Positions 24,562 to 34,018 of a DNA stretch of 64,000 bases are shown here, one piece after another. The first letter of the stretch is position 1, and every line of letters begins with the position of its first letter. The stretch covers positions 186,001 to 250,000 of the forward strand of contig JAXGPP010000009.1 of NCBI GenBank assembly GCA_040766885.1. The letters are read 5' to 3'. Origin of the DNA: JAXGPP01 sp040766885 (lineage in GTDB: Bacteria; Planctomycetota; Planctomycetia; Pirellulales; Thermoguttaceae). The notes beneath the pieces were generated by a model. It made no database searches, was not told the origin of the DNA, and was given only the letters and a program-made list of their open reading frames with translations. The translations under genes and the position numbers were made by a program.

Positions 24562-25899
24562 ATGACGGGACTGCCGCGAGTTGCCATCGGAACGATCCAG
24601 CCGGGCTACAATGCCCAGCCGGTGGTATGGGCGCTGATGGAGGCGTTGCGCCGCAGCGGCATCCAGGTGCAGAACTTCCTTTCCCGGGCCTGTTTTCCGG
24701 ACTACGACGGGGCAGCGGCTGTGACCGGGTTGACGCCACGGCATCTGGACAGCTGGCTCATGTCGCCGGAGATGTGCAGCGACGCCTTTCGTCGCGGCGT
24801 CGAGGCAGCCGACTTCGCAGTGGTGGAAGGTCAGTTTTCGCCGGCCGTCCATTGCGGGATGGGGGGCAGTCTTGAGACACTTTGTCACTGGCTCGATCTG
24901 CCGCGTCTGGCGGTGATCGACGCCGCCCAACTCGAAGCGTGTCGCCTGCCGGCACGGCCCGACGTGGATGGGCTGCTGCTCGACGGAGTCACCGGCGACG
25001 CGCATCGCGCGCGGCTCACTACCGAGCTGGAATCGCTGTGGGGCATTCCGGTTCTGGGGTCGCTTGATCGACAGCCCGCGCTGCGGGCGCGACTGGACAG
25101 CTTGCCCAAGGGAAGCCGTCCACCTCAAGACTTGTGCCGGCGCCTGGGCGACGATCTGCTGCGGCATTGGCGACCCATCCGCCTGGCCGAACTGGCCTGC
25201 TGCCGACTGCCGACTTCTTTGACCAGCAAGTGCCGCTGCCGCCAGCCGGTGCGCCCGCTGACGATCGCCGTAGCGTACGACGAGGTGTTCCACTACTACT
25301 TCCCCGACACGCTCGACTCGCTCGAGGCCCGGGGCGCTTCAATCGTCGATTTCTCACCGCTCCGCGACGAACATCTGCCGCCTGGGGCCGACATTGTCTA
25401 CTTCGGTTGCGGCCATCCGGAGTTGCATGCCGGCGCGCTGGCTGAGAACCATTGCATCAAATCGGCAATCCGCGGGCATTTGCGCTGCGGTCGCCGCATC
25501 TACGCCGAGGGCGGCGGCCTGGCCTACCTGTGCCAGGAACTGGAGACACCGGAAGGCGACGATGTGCGGATGGTGGGGCTCGTTCCCGCCAAGGCGCGGC
25601 TCACGGCAGCGCCGATTTCGCCCCAACCGGTCGAAATCACGCTGGCACAGTCGACATGGCTCGGTGACCGTGGCGCGAGACTCCGCGGCTACCACAATTC
25701 TACGTGGGAACTGGAGCCGCATGGACCGTTGGACAGCCTGGCCCTCGAACCCGAGTACCGCTACGATCTGGTGGGCAGTCACCAGTTCGTCGGTAGCCTG
25801 CTGCACTTCAACTTCGCGGCGCAGCCGGAATTCCTCGAGAGGTTCTTCTCATCTTATCGCCCGCATCTGGGGGCTGCTGGGACGACGACGGGTTCATGA
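24562..25899 (+). CDS. CbiA/CobB-like protein lacking P-loop and catalytic cysteine
   Basis: A 445-residue protein with the whole fold of cobyrinate a,c-diamide synthase. An N-terminal ATPase-like half has LDSWLMSPEM, ADFAVVEG and IPVLGSLDR landmarks. A C-terminal glutamine-amidotransferase half follows, with IAVAYDEVFHYYF, FSPLRDEHLPP and a VGSLLHFNF end. The expected P-loop (G-x-x-SG-x-GKTT) reads GTIQPGYNAQPV. The expected AECGG nucleophile site reads AEGGG, with Gly317 in place of Cys. Glutamine hydrolysis and ordinary ATP use are therefore unlikely; it may be a pseudoenzyme binding a corrinoid or acting as a regulator. No other cobalamin genes are in the window. Confidence 0.8.
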   Translation: MTGLPRVAIGTIQPGYNAQPVVWALMEALRRSGIQVQNFLSRACFPDYDGAAAVTGLTPRHLDSWLMSPEMCSDAFRRGVEAADFAVVEGQFSPAVHCGMGGSLETLCHWLDLPRLAVIDAAQLEACRLPARPDVDGLLLDGVTGDAHRARLTTELESLWGIPVLGSLDRQPALRARLDSLPKGSRPPQDLCRRLGDDLLRHWRPIRLAELACCRLPTSLTSKCRCRQPVRPLTIAVAYDEVFHYYFPDTLDSLEARGASIVDFSPLRDEHLPPGADIVYFGCGHPELHAGALAENHCIKSAIRGHLRCGRRIYAEGGGLAYLCQELETPEGDDVRMVGLVPAKARLTAAPISPQPVEITLAQSTWLGDRGARLRGYHNSTWELEPHGPLDSLALEPEYRYDLVGSHQFVGSLLHFNFAAQPEFLERFFSSYRPHLGAAGTTTGS

Positions 25900-25936
25900 G
25901 CCGCAGGCAAAGCGTTCGTTGACGGGTAGAGGTCAA

Positions 25937-26434
25937 TCATCGCGCGTTAAGGCGCGACTGGAGCAGGGCCAACGCGGTGCCGAAGCGCTGTCCGATGGCG
26001 CCGATTTCGAACCGCCGCGATGAATCCCCGGTGACCTCGATACGGATTTGGATCCGCTCGGCGGGCAGGCAATGCTCGACCCGGTCGGCCCATTCGACAA
26101 ACGTCAGCCCGGAACCTTCGAAGTATTCCTCCGGCCCTAGTTGGAGGAATTCATCCTCGTCGCGAAGCCGGTAGGCGTCAAAGTGATAGATGGGCCGTCT
26201 CGCCGGATACTCCTGGATGAGCACGAATGTCGGACTGACAACGTGGCGGCGATCGAAACCGCTGGCCGCCGCGATGGCCTGCACCAACCGGGTCTTGCCA
26301 GCGCCCAGCGTGCCGCACAGGGCGACCAGCGTACCATTGGGCAGAATATCGGCCAGCGCCATGCCGAGAGCCTCGGTGCCGGCTTCGTCAACGGCGTCGA
26401 AGATGATTGACTCTGCCATCGGAATTGCCATCAT
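25937..26434 (-). CDS. tsaE: tRNA N6-threonylcarbamoyladenosine biosynthesis ATPase TsaE
   Basis: A 165-residue protein with the Walker A CGTLGAGKTRLVQ and the TsaE motifs VVSPTFVLIQEY, YHFDAYRL and FVEWADRV. TsaE is the ATPase of the TsaBDE complex that makes t6A37 in tRNAs reading ANN codons. The ATG at 26434 overlaps the thiL stop as ATGA, so the pair is translationally coupled; a second ATG follows at once. Confidence 0.92.
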   Translation of the reverse strand: MMAIPMAESIIFDAVDEAGTEALGMALADILPNGTLVALCGTLGAGKTRLVQAIAAASGFDRRHVVSPTFVLIQEYPARRPIYHFDAYRLRDEDEFLQLGPEEYFEGSGLTFVEWADRVEHCLPAERIQIRIEVTGDSSRRFEIGAIGQRFGTALALLQSRLNAR

Positions 26435-27357
26435 TCGAAGTCGTGTTGAAATCCCCGCGGCGTCAACGGGATCTGACGGCCGCCGGGCGCGGCCAGCCAC
26501 AACCCTCGCTGCGGCACGAACCGGCCGATGCGGGTCAGCGCGGTCTCGAGCGGCTGTTCGGCAATCATGCGTTCCGCGTCGGCGGGCGGCACCGCCAGAA
26601 CCAGTTCGAAGTCCTCGCCGTCGCCCAAGGCGTGGTCGAGGGCCGTCGCCCCGTCGGCGGAAGCAACGGAGAGCCGCTCGGCATCGGGCGACACAGGAAT
26701 GAGGGCAGCGTCGATGACCGCCCCGCAGCCGCTCTCGCTGCAGAGCCGCGACAAGTCAAGTGAAAGACCGTCGCTCACATCGATGCCGGCGTGCAACTCG
26801 TAGCGTTCGGCCAGGCCGAGCGCTTCGCGCACTCGGGGTTCAAAATCGAATTGTCGCCCGAGAATGCTCCCTCCAAAGGCTCCGGTAACGACCACGCTGT
26901 CTCCAGGCCGAGCCCCGTGACGGGTGAGCGGCCCGCGCGGAGTGACCTGCCCGATGAGCGTAACGCTGACCACCAGGGGACCGTCCCAACTATTCGTGTC
27001 GCCGCCGGCGATCGCCAGACCGTGCGCTTCGGCCAGCGGCAACATGCCTTCGTAAAGCTCCACCGCCAGATCCAGACCCCCGCGCCGCGGCAGGGCCAAA
27101 GCCACAACGCCGGCCAGCGGCCGGCTGGCCATCGCGGCCAGGTCGCTGAGGTTGACCGCCAGAGCCTTGCGGCCGATGCGGCGAGGATCAACCTTTTTTA
27201 GCTCGAAGTCGACTCCCTCGGTAAGCAGATCGACGGTGAGCACGCATTCGTCCGTCCCCACCATGTCGAGCACGGCCGCATCATCACCAAGTCCGAGGCG
27301 CACCAGCGGGTGCGGTCCTATTCGTTTGCGCAGGTGGGCAATCAGTTCGGCTTCCAT
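26431..27357 (-). CDS. thiL: thiamine-monophosphate kinase
   Basis: A 308-residue protein, the normal ThiL length. Key motifs are GLGDDAAVLD near the N-terminus, LTVDLLTEGVDF, the AVNLSDLAAMA motif, GGDTN, and DVSDGLSLDL in the second half. These bind Mg-ATP and substrate in this AIR-synthase-like fold. It phosphorylates thiamine monophosphate to the diphosphate. I chose the ATG at 27357 because conserved sequence starts there; the frame extends upstream without family character. It overlaps tsaE. The thiamine gene thiC with its riboswitch is elsewhere in the window. Confidence 0.93.
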   Translation of the reverse strand: MEAELIAHLRKRIGPHPLVRLGLGDDAAVLDMVGTDECVLTVDLLTEGVDFELKKVDPRRIGRKALAVNLSDLAAMASRPLAGVVALALPRRGGLDLAVELYEGMLPLAEAHGLAIAGGDTNSWDGPLVVSVTLIGQVTPRGPLTRHGARPGDSVVVTGAFGGSILGRQFDFEPRVREALGLAERYELHAGIDVSDGLSLDLSRLCSESGCGAVIDAALIPVSPDAERLSVASADGATALDHALGDGEDFELVLAVPPADAERMIAEQPLETALTRIGRFVPQRGLWLAAPGGRQIPLTPRGFQHDFE

Positions 27358-27530
27358 CGTTCCGTAGCCATGCTCGACGGGATGCGATCGAACCGCATCA
27401 CCGCAAATTGTGCTGACCCTGAACGCGGAATTGTATGCCAACTGTCCCCGGTCGTGCCACCCGCCAATGGAGCGCACCCGCCGCATCCGAGAGCCTGGCA
27501 GGGGAATAGCGCGGAGGCGCCGCAGCCGTC

Positions 27531-28901
27531 CTAACGCTGCACGGTCCTGGATGAGGAGACGGGCAAGTAGCCGAAGCGGGCCTGATTGCCGCGGAGGATG
27601 TAGAACTTCACCGGGTTGAAGCTGGCGAAGTCCGGGCGATTGATGATGTAAGCGACGTTGTCGATCGACACTGTCTCCCAGATGTGCATGCCTACCAGGA
27701 CGTCTCCTTTGCGGATGCCCTGGGCCGATGCCGGACCGTCAGGCCGCACTGCAAGCACGAGCAGTCCGCCGCGATAATTCGACTCGTACTGTTGGCGAAA
27801 CTGTTCGGGGGGAATGGTCTTGAGCTCCAGTCCGAGCAGTTCCCAGTACGTTCCGCCCGCCGCTGGCGAGCCCATCTGCGGTTCGGCCAACGCCAGGTCG
27901 AGCGACACCTTCTCCGCACCGCGCTCGACGGTCACCGCCAGATCAGCGCCAGGTTCTTGCTCGAGAAAGCCGCGATAGAAATCGATTGCCCGAACCACCG
28001 GCTGATCGCCGACCGCGGCGATCACGTCGCCCGGTTGCACGCCAGCCGCAGCGGCAGGGCTGGCGGGTTCAACCGCCTTGACTACTGCGCCAGGATTGGC
28101 GGAAGTGGGCTCGACAAGAACAACGCCATGCCATGCGCTGCGATCGCAGTGGGCGGCCAGCAGCTTGGTCGCCACAGCCAGAGCCTTATCAACGGGGATC
28201 GCGAAACCGATTCCCTGGGCGCCGGCGCGGACGGCGACGTTGATGCCGATCATGTCGCCATCGATGTTCAGCAGCGGCCCGCCGGAGTTGCCGGGATTGA
28301 TACTGGCGTCGGTCTGAATCAGGTCTTCGTAGAACTGAGCGTCGCTGACCTGAACGGCGCGGTGCAGTGCGCTGATGATTCCCCAGGTCACCGTCTGGTC
28401 GTAGCCATAAGCGTTTCCGACCGCCACCACCGTTTCGCCCGGCATGAGGTCGCCCGAGCTGCCCACGGGAATCATCGTGAGCGGCTCGGCGGAATCGATC
28501 TTAATCACGGCCAGATCGGTTTCCGAATCGCGTTCGACCAGTCTCGCCACATAGCGGTGACCGTCGTCAAGCGTCACCTGGATCTCGCGGACGCCGTCGA
28601 CGACGTGGTGGTTGGTAAGGATATATCCCCGGCTGTCGATCACCACACCGGTACCCATCCCATTCACTCGGCGTCCGGCATCGTTCTTGCCGGAAGTGGT
28701 GGCAGCGGTGCCGGCGAGGGTCTTCTCGCCACGGATGCTCACGACCGAGGGACGGGCACGCTGCACGGCACGGACGATGGGGGTCTCTCTCAGTTCCGAT
28801 CCGGATACTGGTGCCAGCGTGGCGGCGCAGGTAGCCAGCGCCACTACCGCCAGGAGGGCCAGACACGGGGTCGGTTTCAGACAGACGGGTCGGTGGGCCA
28901 T
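27531..28901 (-). CDS. HtrA/Deg-type serine protease with PDZ region
   Basis: A 456-residue protein with a signal peptide (LALLAVVALATCAATLAP). The trypsin-like domain has the His of TNHHVV, the Asp of SETDLAVI and the Ser of GNSGGP, all present. A PDZ domain lies at about residues 270-340. A second PDZ-like region near 360-440 is less typical. It probably acts in the periplasm on misfolded proteins. It differs enough from the Deg protein at 22886 to be an older paralogue. Confidence 0.9.
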   Translation of the reverse strand: MAHRPVCLKPTPCLALLAVVALATCAATLAPVSGSELRETPIVRAVQRARPSVVSIRGEKTLAGTAATTSGKNDAGRRVNGMGTGVVIDSRGYILTNHHVVDGVREIQVTLDDGHRYVARLVERDSETDLAVIKIDSAEPLTMIPVGSSGDLMPGETVVAVGNAYGYDQTVTWGIISALHRAVQVSDAQFYEDLIQTDASINPGNSGGPLLNIDGDMIGINVAVRAGAQGIGFAIPVDKALAVATKLLAAHCDRSAWHGVVLVEPTSANPGAVVKAVEPASPAAAAGVQPGDVIAAVGDQPVVRAIDFYRGFLEQEPGADLAVTVERGAEKVSLDLALAEPQMGSPAAGGTYWELLGLELKTIPPEQFRQQYESNYRGGLLVLAVRPDGPASAQGIRKGDVLVGMHIWETVSIDNVAYIINRPDFASFNPVKFYILRGNQARFGYLPVSSSRTVQR

Positions 28902-29303
28902 GAGAAGACTGTCGCAACAGGTTAAGGAAACTTCGAGGCGACCGCGCGGGCCCGGTTAAACCGAAAAAACCGATCCGGTCGACCTGTCCGCATGACACGA
29001 TTGAATCATCGGCACGCCTCGAACATGCCTTGACCGGTGGGGTTCTAGCCCGGCACAGCCTGCCTAGACCTCCATCCGCCCGTCAAACAAGGAAAACTCG
29101 TCAAACTGCGTTGCGTCCCGTAGCGGTAGTTCTGGTAGTTCCGTGTTGAATCGCAGGACGCGTCTGCTGTTCCCGTCTGGCGACTGGGACCGTACTATTC
29201 GACCACTCTTACCCAGTCCACCGCCGACTCGATGAGAAGCGGCGGCAATAGACCTCGCTGCCGGAAGGTACGAAGCATCTGCCCTCGCCGCGATCCATGA
29301 CTG
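28902..29303. other. 402-bp intergenic region
   Basis: It must contain the promoter of the minus-strand protease gene at its left end and the 3' region of the lipoprotein gene at its right end. No gene, convincing promoter pair or repeat was found in it. Confidence 0.5.
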
Positions 29304-30053
29304 CTATTTGACATCACTCCCGCCCCACCCCGTTTGCTGTCGGCCATCGGCGCTCGGCAATCTCGGCGCTGCGGAATCGCTCGCCCCGGGCTCGCTCGGC
29401 TTGGAAGAGCCCACGGACGACGGTGCATTGGTGATGCTCCTGGAATTTCCCGCGGAAGTACTGTGGATGGCGGGTGAAAAAACCCAGGTGGATTCTGCGG
29501 CACCCGGTTTTGACTGCTTGGTGTGGCTGCTATTTGCATTCGGCGACGGCGTGGGAATGCTCTCCGGAAGCGGCTCTGAGATCGAATCATTGCTGGGCGC
29601 CGCGGGCATGGTCATCATGGGGTTCTGCAGAACCGCCTCCACGGGACCCACCGCCGGCAGTCCGGGACCGAGATTCGGAGTCGTGTATGTCGGCACCGGG
29701 TAGAACCATCGCTGCTTCTGGTCGGGCGCGTAGGCGCCGCGGAACAAGCCGAGTCTCGGAAATAGAGCGAACCGAGCCCGCGGCGCGTGCCGCACTCCGC
29801 CGGCGCAAGAAGAAGTCGATGCGGCGGGTATCGCCGAAGGACTAACATCCGCGGGGACATCGCACGATGCGGTTACCGCGGCCGGCGCGATGCAGGCGGC
29901 TGGCCCGACGCTCAGCGCATACTCGCTGCGAAGGACCCATCCGGGGCCGCAGCAACCAGCCAGGCAGGCGACCAGGAGTCCCGCCGCACTGCTTATGTGC
30001 CGTCCTTCATACCAGCGCACGACCTTCCCCCGATCATTGGTCCTGGATCGCAT
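29304..30053 (-). CDS. probable lipoprotein with disordered tail
   Basis: A 249-residue protein. After a basic start, the hydrophobic SAAGLLVACLAGC ends in a lipobox (L-A-G-C), so it is likely an outer-face lipoprotein. The middle is cysteine- and proline-rich (PAACIAPAAVTASCD). A short aromatic segment (QKQRWFYPVPTYTTPNLGPG) follows, then a Ser/Pro-rich disordered tail to the end. No family was recognised. The start at 30053 is chosen because it places the lipobox ~35 residues in; an in-frame ATG at 30104 also exists. Confidence 0.6.
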   Translation of the reverse strand: MRSRTNDRGKVVRWYEGRHISSAAGLLVACLAGCCGPGWVLRSEYALSVGPAACIAPAAVTASCDVPADVSPSAIPAASTSSCAGGVRHAPRARFALFPRLGLFRGAYAPDQKQRWFYPVPTYTTPNLGPGLPAVGPVEAVLQNPMMTMPAAPSNDSISEPLPESIPTPSPNANSSHTKQSKPGAAESTWVFSPAIHSTSAGNSRSITNAPSSVGSSKPSEPGASDSAAPRLPSADGRQQTGWGGSDVK

Positions 30054-30272
30054 ACCCCACTGAGCCCCATCGCCGACAGTGGGGCGGAGCGGCCGGTTTG
30101 CCACGGCTCCGCCGAAGGCGTTGATGGTGCAGGCGTCAATAGGATCGGCAACGCACTGCCCGGAGTTTTAGGAATAACCGGCAGACTTGACCTGACCGGC
30201 AAGAATTGCCAGTTCCGTGGCAAGGAAAAAGCCAGCCGTGCCCCACACCCCCCAGAAAGACAGGGGATCGGA

Positions 30273-31049
30273 TTACAGGCTCCGGATATGAAATCCGCCG
30301 TCGACGTTGAATCGTTCGCCAGTGCTGAACGGGAAGTAGTCGGCAACGATGGCGGCCACCGAACGGGCGACGTCGTCCGGTTTGCCCCAGCGACGGATGG
30401 GCCATAGCCCATCGGCGATAAGCCGGTCGTACTTCTCTTTGACCGGGGCGGTCATATCACTGTCGATCACACCCGGACAGATTTCGAACACACCGATATT
30501 CTCTTCGGCCAAGCGCAGTGCGAAGAGCTTTGTCATCATGCCGAGGGCCGCCTTGGTCATGCAGTAATCGGCGCGGTTTGTCGACACGGCGTATCCGGAA
30601 ACGGACGAGATGATGACGATCTTCGCGGCTTCCATGGAACCGCTGCGGATCAACCGGATCATCTCGTTGGCCACAGCCTGGCTGAGGAAGAACGGCCCCT
30701 TGAGGTTGGTGTCGAACACCAGTTTCCAGCTATCCTCGGTGGCTTCAAGCAAATCCTTGCGGCCCTGCGACGTGATGCCCGCGTTGTTGACGAGAACGTC
30801 GATGCGGCCAAAATCCGCGAGCGTGCGGCGGACAAGCTCATCGCGGTCGTCGCGCGAGCCGACATTCGCCCGCACCGCAATGGCGCGGCTTCCGGCGGCG
30901 CGGATCGCCGCCGCCACTTCTTCGGCGGCATCGGGCCGAGTGGCGTAGTTCACGACCACGGCGTAGCCCAGCCGGCCGAGTTCGAGGCAAATGCCTCGTC
31001 CGATCCCGCGCGAGCCACCCGTTACAATCGCCACACGCGCGCTACTCAT
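30273..31049 (-). CDS. short-chain dehydrogenase/reductase, FabG-like
   Basis: A 258-residue SDR enzyme. The N-terminal TGGSRGIGRG binds NAD(P)H. VNNAGI is the second cofactor motif. The catalytic Ser, Tyr and Lys appear in ISSVSGYAV and ADYCMTKAAL. NVDGGFHI near the end is the usual C-terminal motif. It is likely a 3-ketoacyl or sugar ketoreductase; the acceptor cannot be told. CAGGTGAAATC precedes the ATG. It is close to no fatty-acid genes. Confidence 0.88.
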   Translation of the reverse strand: MSSARVAIVTGGSRGIGRGICLELGRLGYAVVVNYATRPDAAEEVAAAIRAAGSRAIAVRANVGSRDDRDELVRRTLADFGRIDVLVNNAGITSQGRKDLLEATEDSWKLVFDTNLKGPFFLSQAVANEMIRLIRSGSMEAAKIVIISSVSGYAVSTNRADYCMTKAALGMMTKLFALRLAEENIGVFEICPGVIDSDMTAPVKEKYDRLIADGLWPIRRWGKPDDVARSVAAIVADYFPFSTGERFNVDGGFHIRSL

Positions 31050-31148
31050 GATTTCACCTGCAGTTCAACTTGTCTTTAACTTCGCGCTAGCCTAGAAGCA
31101 GGCGCTGCGGCTGTCAACGGCTACCGAACCAGGGCATGGCGGTCAACC

Positions 31149-31700
31149 TCAGCCGTCGAGCTTCCGGCGACGAAGAAGCAGTCTGCTGGTGACAACGGAA
31201 ACGCTGCTCAGAGCCATCGCCGCCGCCGTGGGCAACTGGATGCCGAACCACGGCACGAGGACACCCGCGGCCAATGGAAGCAAGAGGATGTTGTAGCCGA
31301 AGGCCCAGCCGAGGTTCTGCCGAATGGTCCGCAGCGTCGCCCGGCTGAGGATGATTGCCCGCACAAGGGCGTGCAAATCCTGCTGGACGAGGACAATGTC
31401 GGCCATTTCGACGGCCACATCGGAGCCGGATCCGATCGCTACGCCCAGGTCGGCGGCTGCCAGGGCGGACGCGTCGTTGATGCCATCGCCCACCATGGAC
31501 GCGCAGCGCGTCGATCGCCGCCTGCCAGGGAGCGACGTCGAAGCCGGCTTCGCCGAGCAAACGCTCATTGCCAACGAGCAGGCAGCGGGTGCGGCCAGCC
31601 CCAATGCGCAGGGGCAAGCGACCACAAGCACAGCCACCACGGACGACAGCGCACGGCCCCCTCCAACGAAGAACTGGCTCGGCGTGGCGAACACCAACTA
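31149..31700 (-). pseudogene. collapsed heavy-metal P1B-type ATPase
   Basis: Collinear pieces of a CopA-like pump survive: ATPSQFFVGG (early membrane helix), VLVVACPCALGLAAPAA (the CPC metal-binding helix), LVGNERLLGEAGFDVAPW (nucleotide domain, in another frame), then MVGDGINDASALAAADLGVA and the last two helices up to a TGA at 31149. The actuator domain, the phosphorylation site DKTGT and most of the nucleotide domain are deleted, so it cannot pump. An internal frame of 182 residues remains open but is not a working protein. Confidence 0.85.
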
Positions 31701-31709
31701 CAGGCCGTT

Positions 31710-32531
31710 TCAGTCGAAATCCTGGAATTCCTCGGCCTTGCGCTGCCGTTCTTGCTCCTCGCGAAGACACCAGGCGGCAATCGCGACCGGCACGCTGTAG
31801 ACGACCACAAGGTAGACGGCCAGCACTACGAACCAAAGCAAGCTGAGGCTGAGCAGCGCCGCCGCGATCTTGATCACAAGACTGGCGACTGCAAAGAAGC
31901 AAAGGATGATCGCGCTCAATCCAGCCCAGGCGGGCCCGAAGGGCTGGCGTTTCAGTATCATCCGGCCGCCGATCGCGAGGCAAACTGCCGCCACGATATC
32001 GACCAGCGTGCCGAATCCGATCCCTTGGAAGATGGCCCACACGAGCGTAATTACGACCATTAGTGGACCGTAGATCAGGCTGGCGATGCCCACGGCAGTT
32101 CGCTGGAACTCGCGGTCGAGAAGCTTCACCTTCCAGGGCGGCGTCTCATCGTCCCCGCGAAGTACGGCGATGTCCTGGGCGTCAAGCGATCGCTCGCGTT
32201 CGCGCCGCTCTCGTGTAACGGGCGGCGGAGGGGGAACAGGCGGCACGGGAGGCGGCGGGCTCGGCGCGGGTTCCGCCAGGGCATAGATGTCGCCCTCGGA
32301 ATCGGCCTCGAGGTCGGCGAGCTGGTCTTCAGATGGCGGCGAAGTAGGAAGCGGGGGAGGAGGCGACAGTTCCGGGGCAGCGATCGCGATCGATTCCTCC
32401 GCCGCGGCCAGAGCCTGGGCCTCGCGCACATCGATCGCCTCACCGCAGTCGCAGCGAACCTTCTTGGCCGCGAAATCGGCCGGCAACTCGTGGCGTTTCC
32501 GACAAGCCGGACAAAGAAGACTAATAGGCAT
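31710..32531 (-). CDS. zinc-ribbon multi-pass membrane protein
   Basis: A 273-residue protein. It starts with a zinc ribbon (LLCPACRKRHELPADFAAKK, then CDCG), continues with a long Pro/Glu-rich linker (~55-115) and ends with about four transmembrane helices from residue ~150. This ribbon-linker-membrane layout is common in planctomycetes and its role is unknown. It resembles the gene at 34937-35647 in plan, though not closely in sequence. Its stop lies about 10 bp from the P-type ATPase remnant. Confidence 0.7.
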   Translation of the reverse strand: MPISLLCPACRKRHELPADFAAKKVRCDCGEAIDVREAQALAAAEESIAIAAPELSPPPPLPTSPPSEDQLADLEADSEGDIYALAEPAPSPPPPVPPVPPPPPVTRERRERERSLDAQDIAVLRGDDETPPWKVKLLDREFQRTAVGIASLIYGPLMVVITLVWAIFQGIGFGTLVDIVAAVCLAIGGRMILKRQPFGPAWAGLSAIILCFFAVASLVIKIAAALLSLSLLWFVVLAVYLVVVYSVPVAIAAWCLREEQERQRKAEEFQDFD

Positions 32532-32680
32532 TCATTCTCCCCAGAAGAACGCTCCGGCCGCGTACGCGAGGTCGGCCAGGGCGGACGCACCTCAATATAG
32601 CGTCCTGCCAGCGGGCAAGAAAGACGGTACTTGCACCACAACGAGCCCGGCGTCGAAGGCTGCAAGCCGGCCTTGCCGCG

Positions 32681-34018
32681 TCAACCCCGCTCCATCCGGT
32701 CAACGGACTGAGCGACCAGGGCCGCCAGATCGGTCCGCCGGCGCAAGTCGAGTGCTATCCGGGGATGAGCAAAGATGCGCACCCGCTTTACGTAGTCGTC
32801 GAATTGCTCCGTGGCCAGCGTACGGACCACCGGTGAGACTTCGGCGAACGGTCGATAGCGGTCTTCCTTGCTGGACAAGATGTCCACGCGGATCTGCACC
32901 TCGCGCTCAACAGGGGGCGCGTCGAAGAGGATTTCATGAGGAGCAACGACTCGTCCGAGAACCGTGCTGGCGATCGCGGAAAACTGCTCGGTGCACGCGG
33001 CCAGCCAGGGATACGGCCGCCGCGCCACGCGGCGGTACAGCTCAGGGTCTTCGAGAAAGCTGAATTGCGCCAGCCGTTTATAGAGCCGGCGGACGGGGCC
33101 GAAAAGGCCGTCCAGCAACTCGGCGGCCGGCGACGCCCCGGCGGCGCGGCGCAGTTCGACAACCATCTCCGATTCCGCCGTGCGAAACAGGGTGTCGAGA
33201 TCGAGCACGCCGTGCAGCAGGAAAAAAGCCCGCTGCAACATCGCCGTCGCCGAGCGAACCCCATGATGCCAGTAAACCTCGCTGAACATTACGTAGCGGG
33301 CAAAGACCAGCAGTTCGGCCGCTGTCTTGCCCTTGTCGGTAATCGCCAGCCCGTCGCCATCCCGATTCAGGCACAAGCTGCCGATGAGCCGCTGCTGATC
33401 GAAGTGCCGTCCGTAAGGCACTCCTGCGTGCAGGCTGTCGCGGAAGAGGTAATCCATCTTGTCGATGTCGATCGGCCCGGAGAGCATGCTCTTGAGAACC
33501 TTCGCCGTCGTGTCGCGGGGCTTCTCGCTCAGCAAAGCCACCACGTCGCGCGGGTTGATGTGCCAGTCGTGGCGAAGCGAGTCGGCCAGGTCGCCTTCGA
33601 GAAGGAAGCTGTTGGCGAACAGCTCATGCGAGGGCACACCCGGCAGGTGAATGTCTTCAATCGGATGACAGAACGGCCAATGGCCGAGATCGTGGAGCAA
33701 GGCCGCCACGATGAACAGCTCGGCATCCTCTGGCCGCACCGCTTGCGCGAATCGCTCGTCGTGCGCCAACTGCTTGAGCAGCAGCAGCGCCAACCGATAC
33801 ACACCCAATGAATGCTCGAATCGCGTGTGGATGGCCGCGGGGTAAACCAGCGACACAAGCCCCAACTGGCTGATTCTCGCCAGACGCCGGAATTCGGGAG
33901 CGTCGATGAGCTGCCGGACTCGTGGCGTCAGCGGGACGTCGAGCTCGGGTGGGATGCGGATCAAGCCCCGCCGGGCGTCGAGCCCGACAACTTCCGGCAG
34001 CTCGAGAATGCCGCTCAT
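32681..34018 (-). CDS. HD-domain phosphohydrolase (dGTPase/SAMHD1-like)
   Basis: A 445-residue protein with the full HD metal set: a His in HTRFEHSLG, the HD pair in ALLHDLGHWPFCH, and the Asp in DIDKMDYLFRD. This arrangement is that of SAMHD1 and bacterial dNTP triphosphohydrolases, which split dNTPs into nucleoside and triphosphate. The start overlaps the stop of the upstream nucleoside deoxyribosyltransferase gene as ATGA, so both are cotranslated, which favours a nucleotide substrate. Confidence 0.88.
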   Translation of the reverse strand: MSGILELPEVVGLDARRGLIRIPPELDVPLTPRVRQLIDAPEFRRLARISQLGLVSLVYPAAIHTRFEHSLGVYRLALLLLKQLAHDERFAQAVRPEDAELFIVAALLHDLGHWPFCHPIEDIHLPGVPSHELFANSFLLEGDLADSLRHDWHINPRDVVALLSEKPRDTTAKVLKSMLSGPIDIDKMDYLFRDSLHAGVPYGRHFDQQRLIGSLCLNRDGDGLAITDKGKTAAELLVFARYVMFSEVYWHHGVRSATAMLQRAFFLLHGVLDLDTLFRTAESEMVVELRRAAGASPAAELLDGLFGPVRRLYKRLAQFSFLEDPELYRRVARRPYPWLAACTEQFSAIASTVLGRVVAPHEILFDAPPVEREVQIRVDILSSKEDRYRPFAEVSPVVRTLATEQFDDYVKRVRIFAHPRIALDLRRRTDLAALVAQSVDRMERG

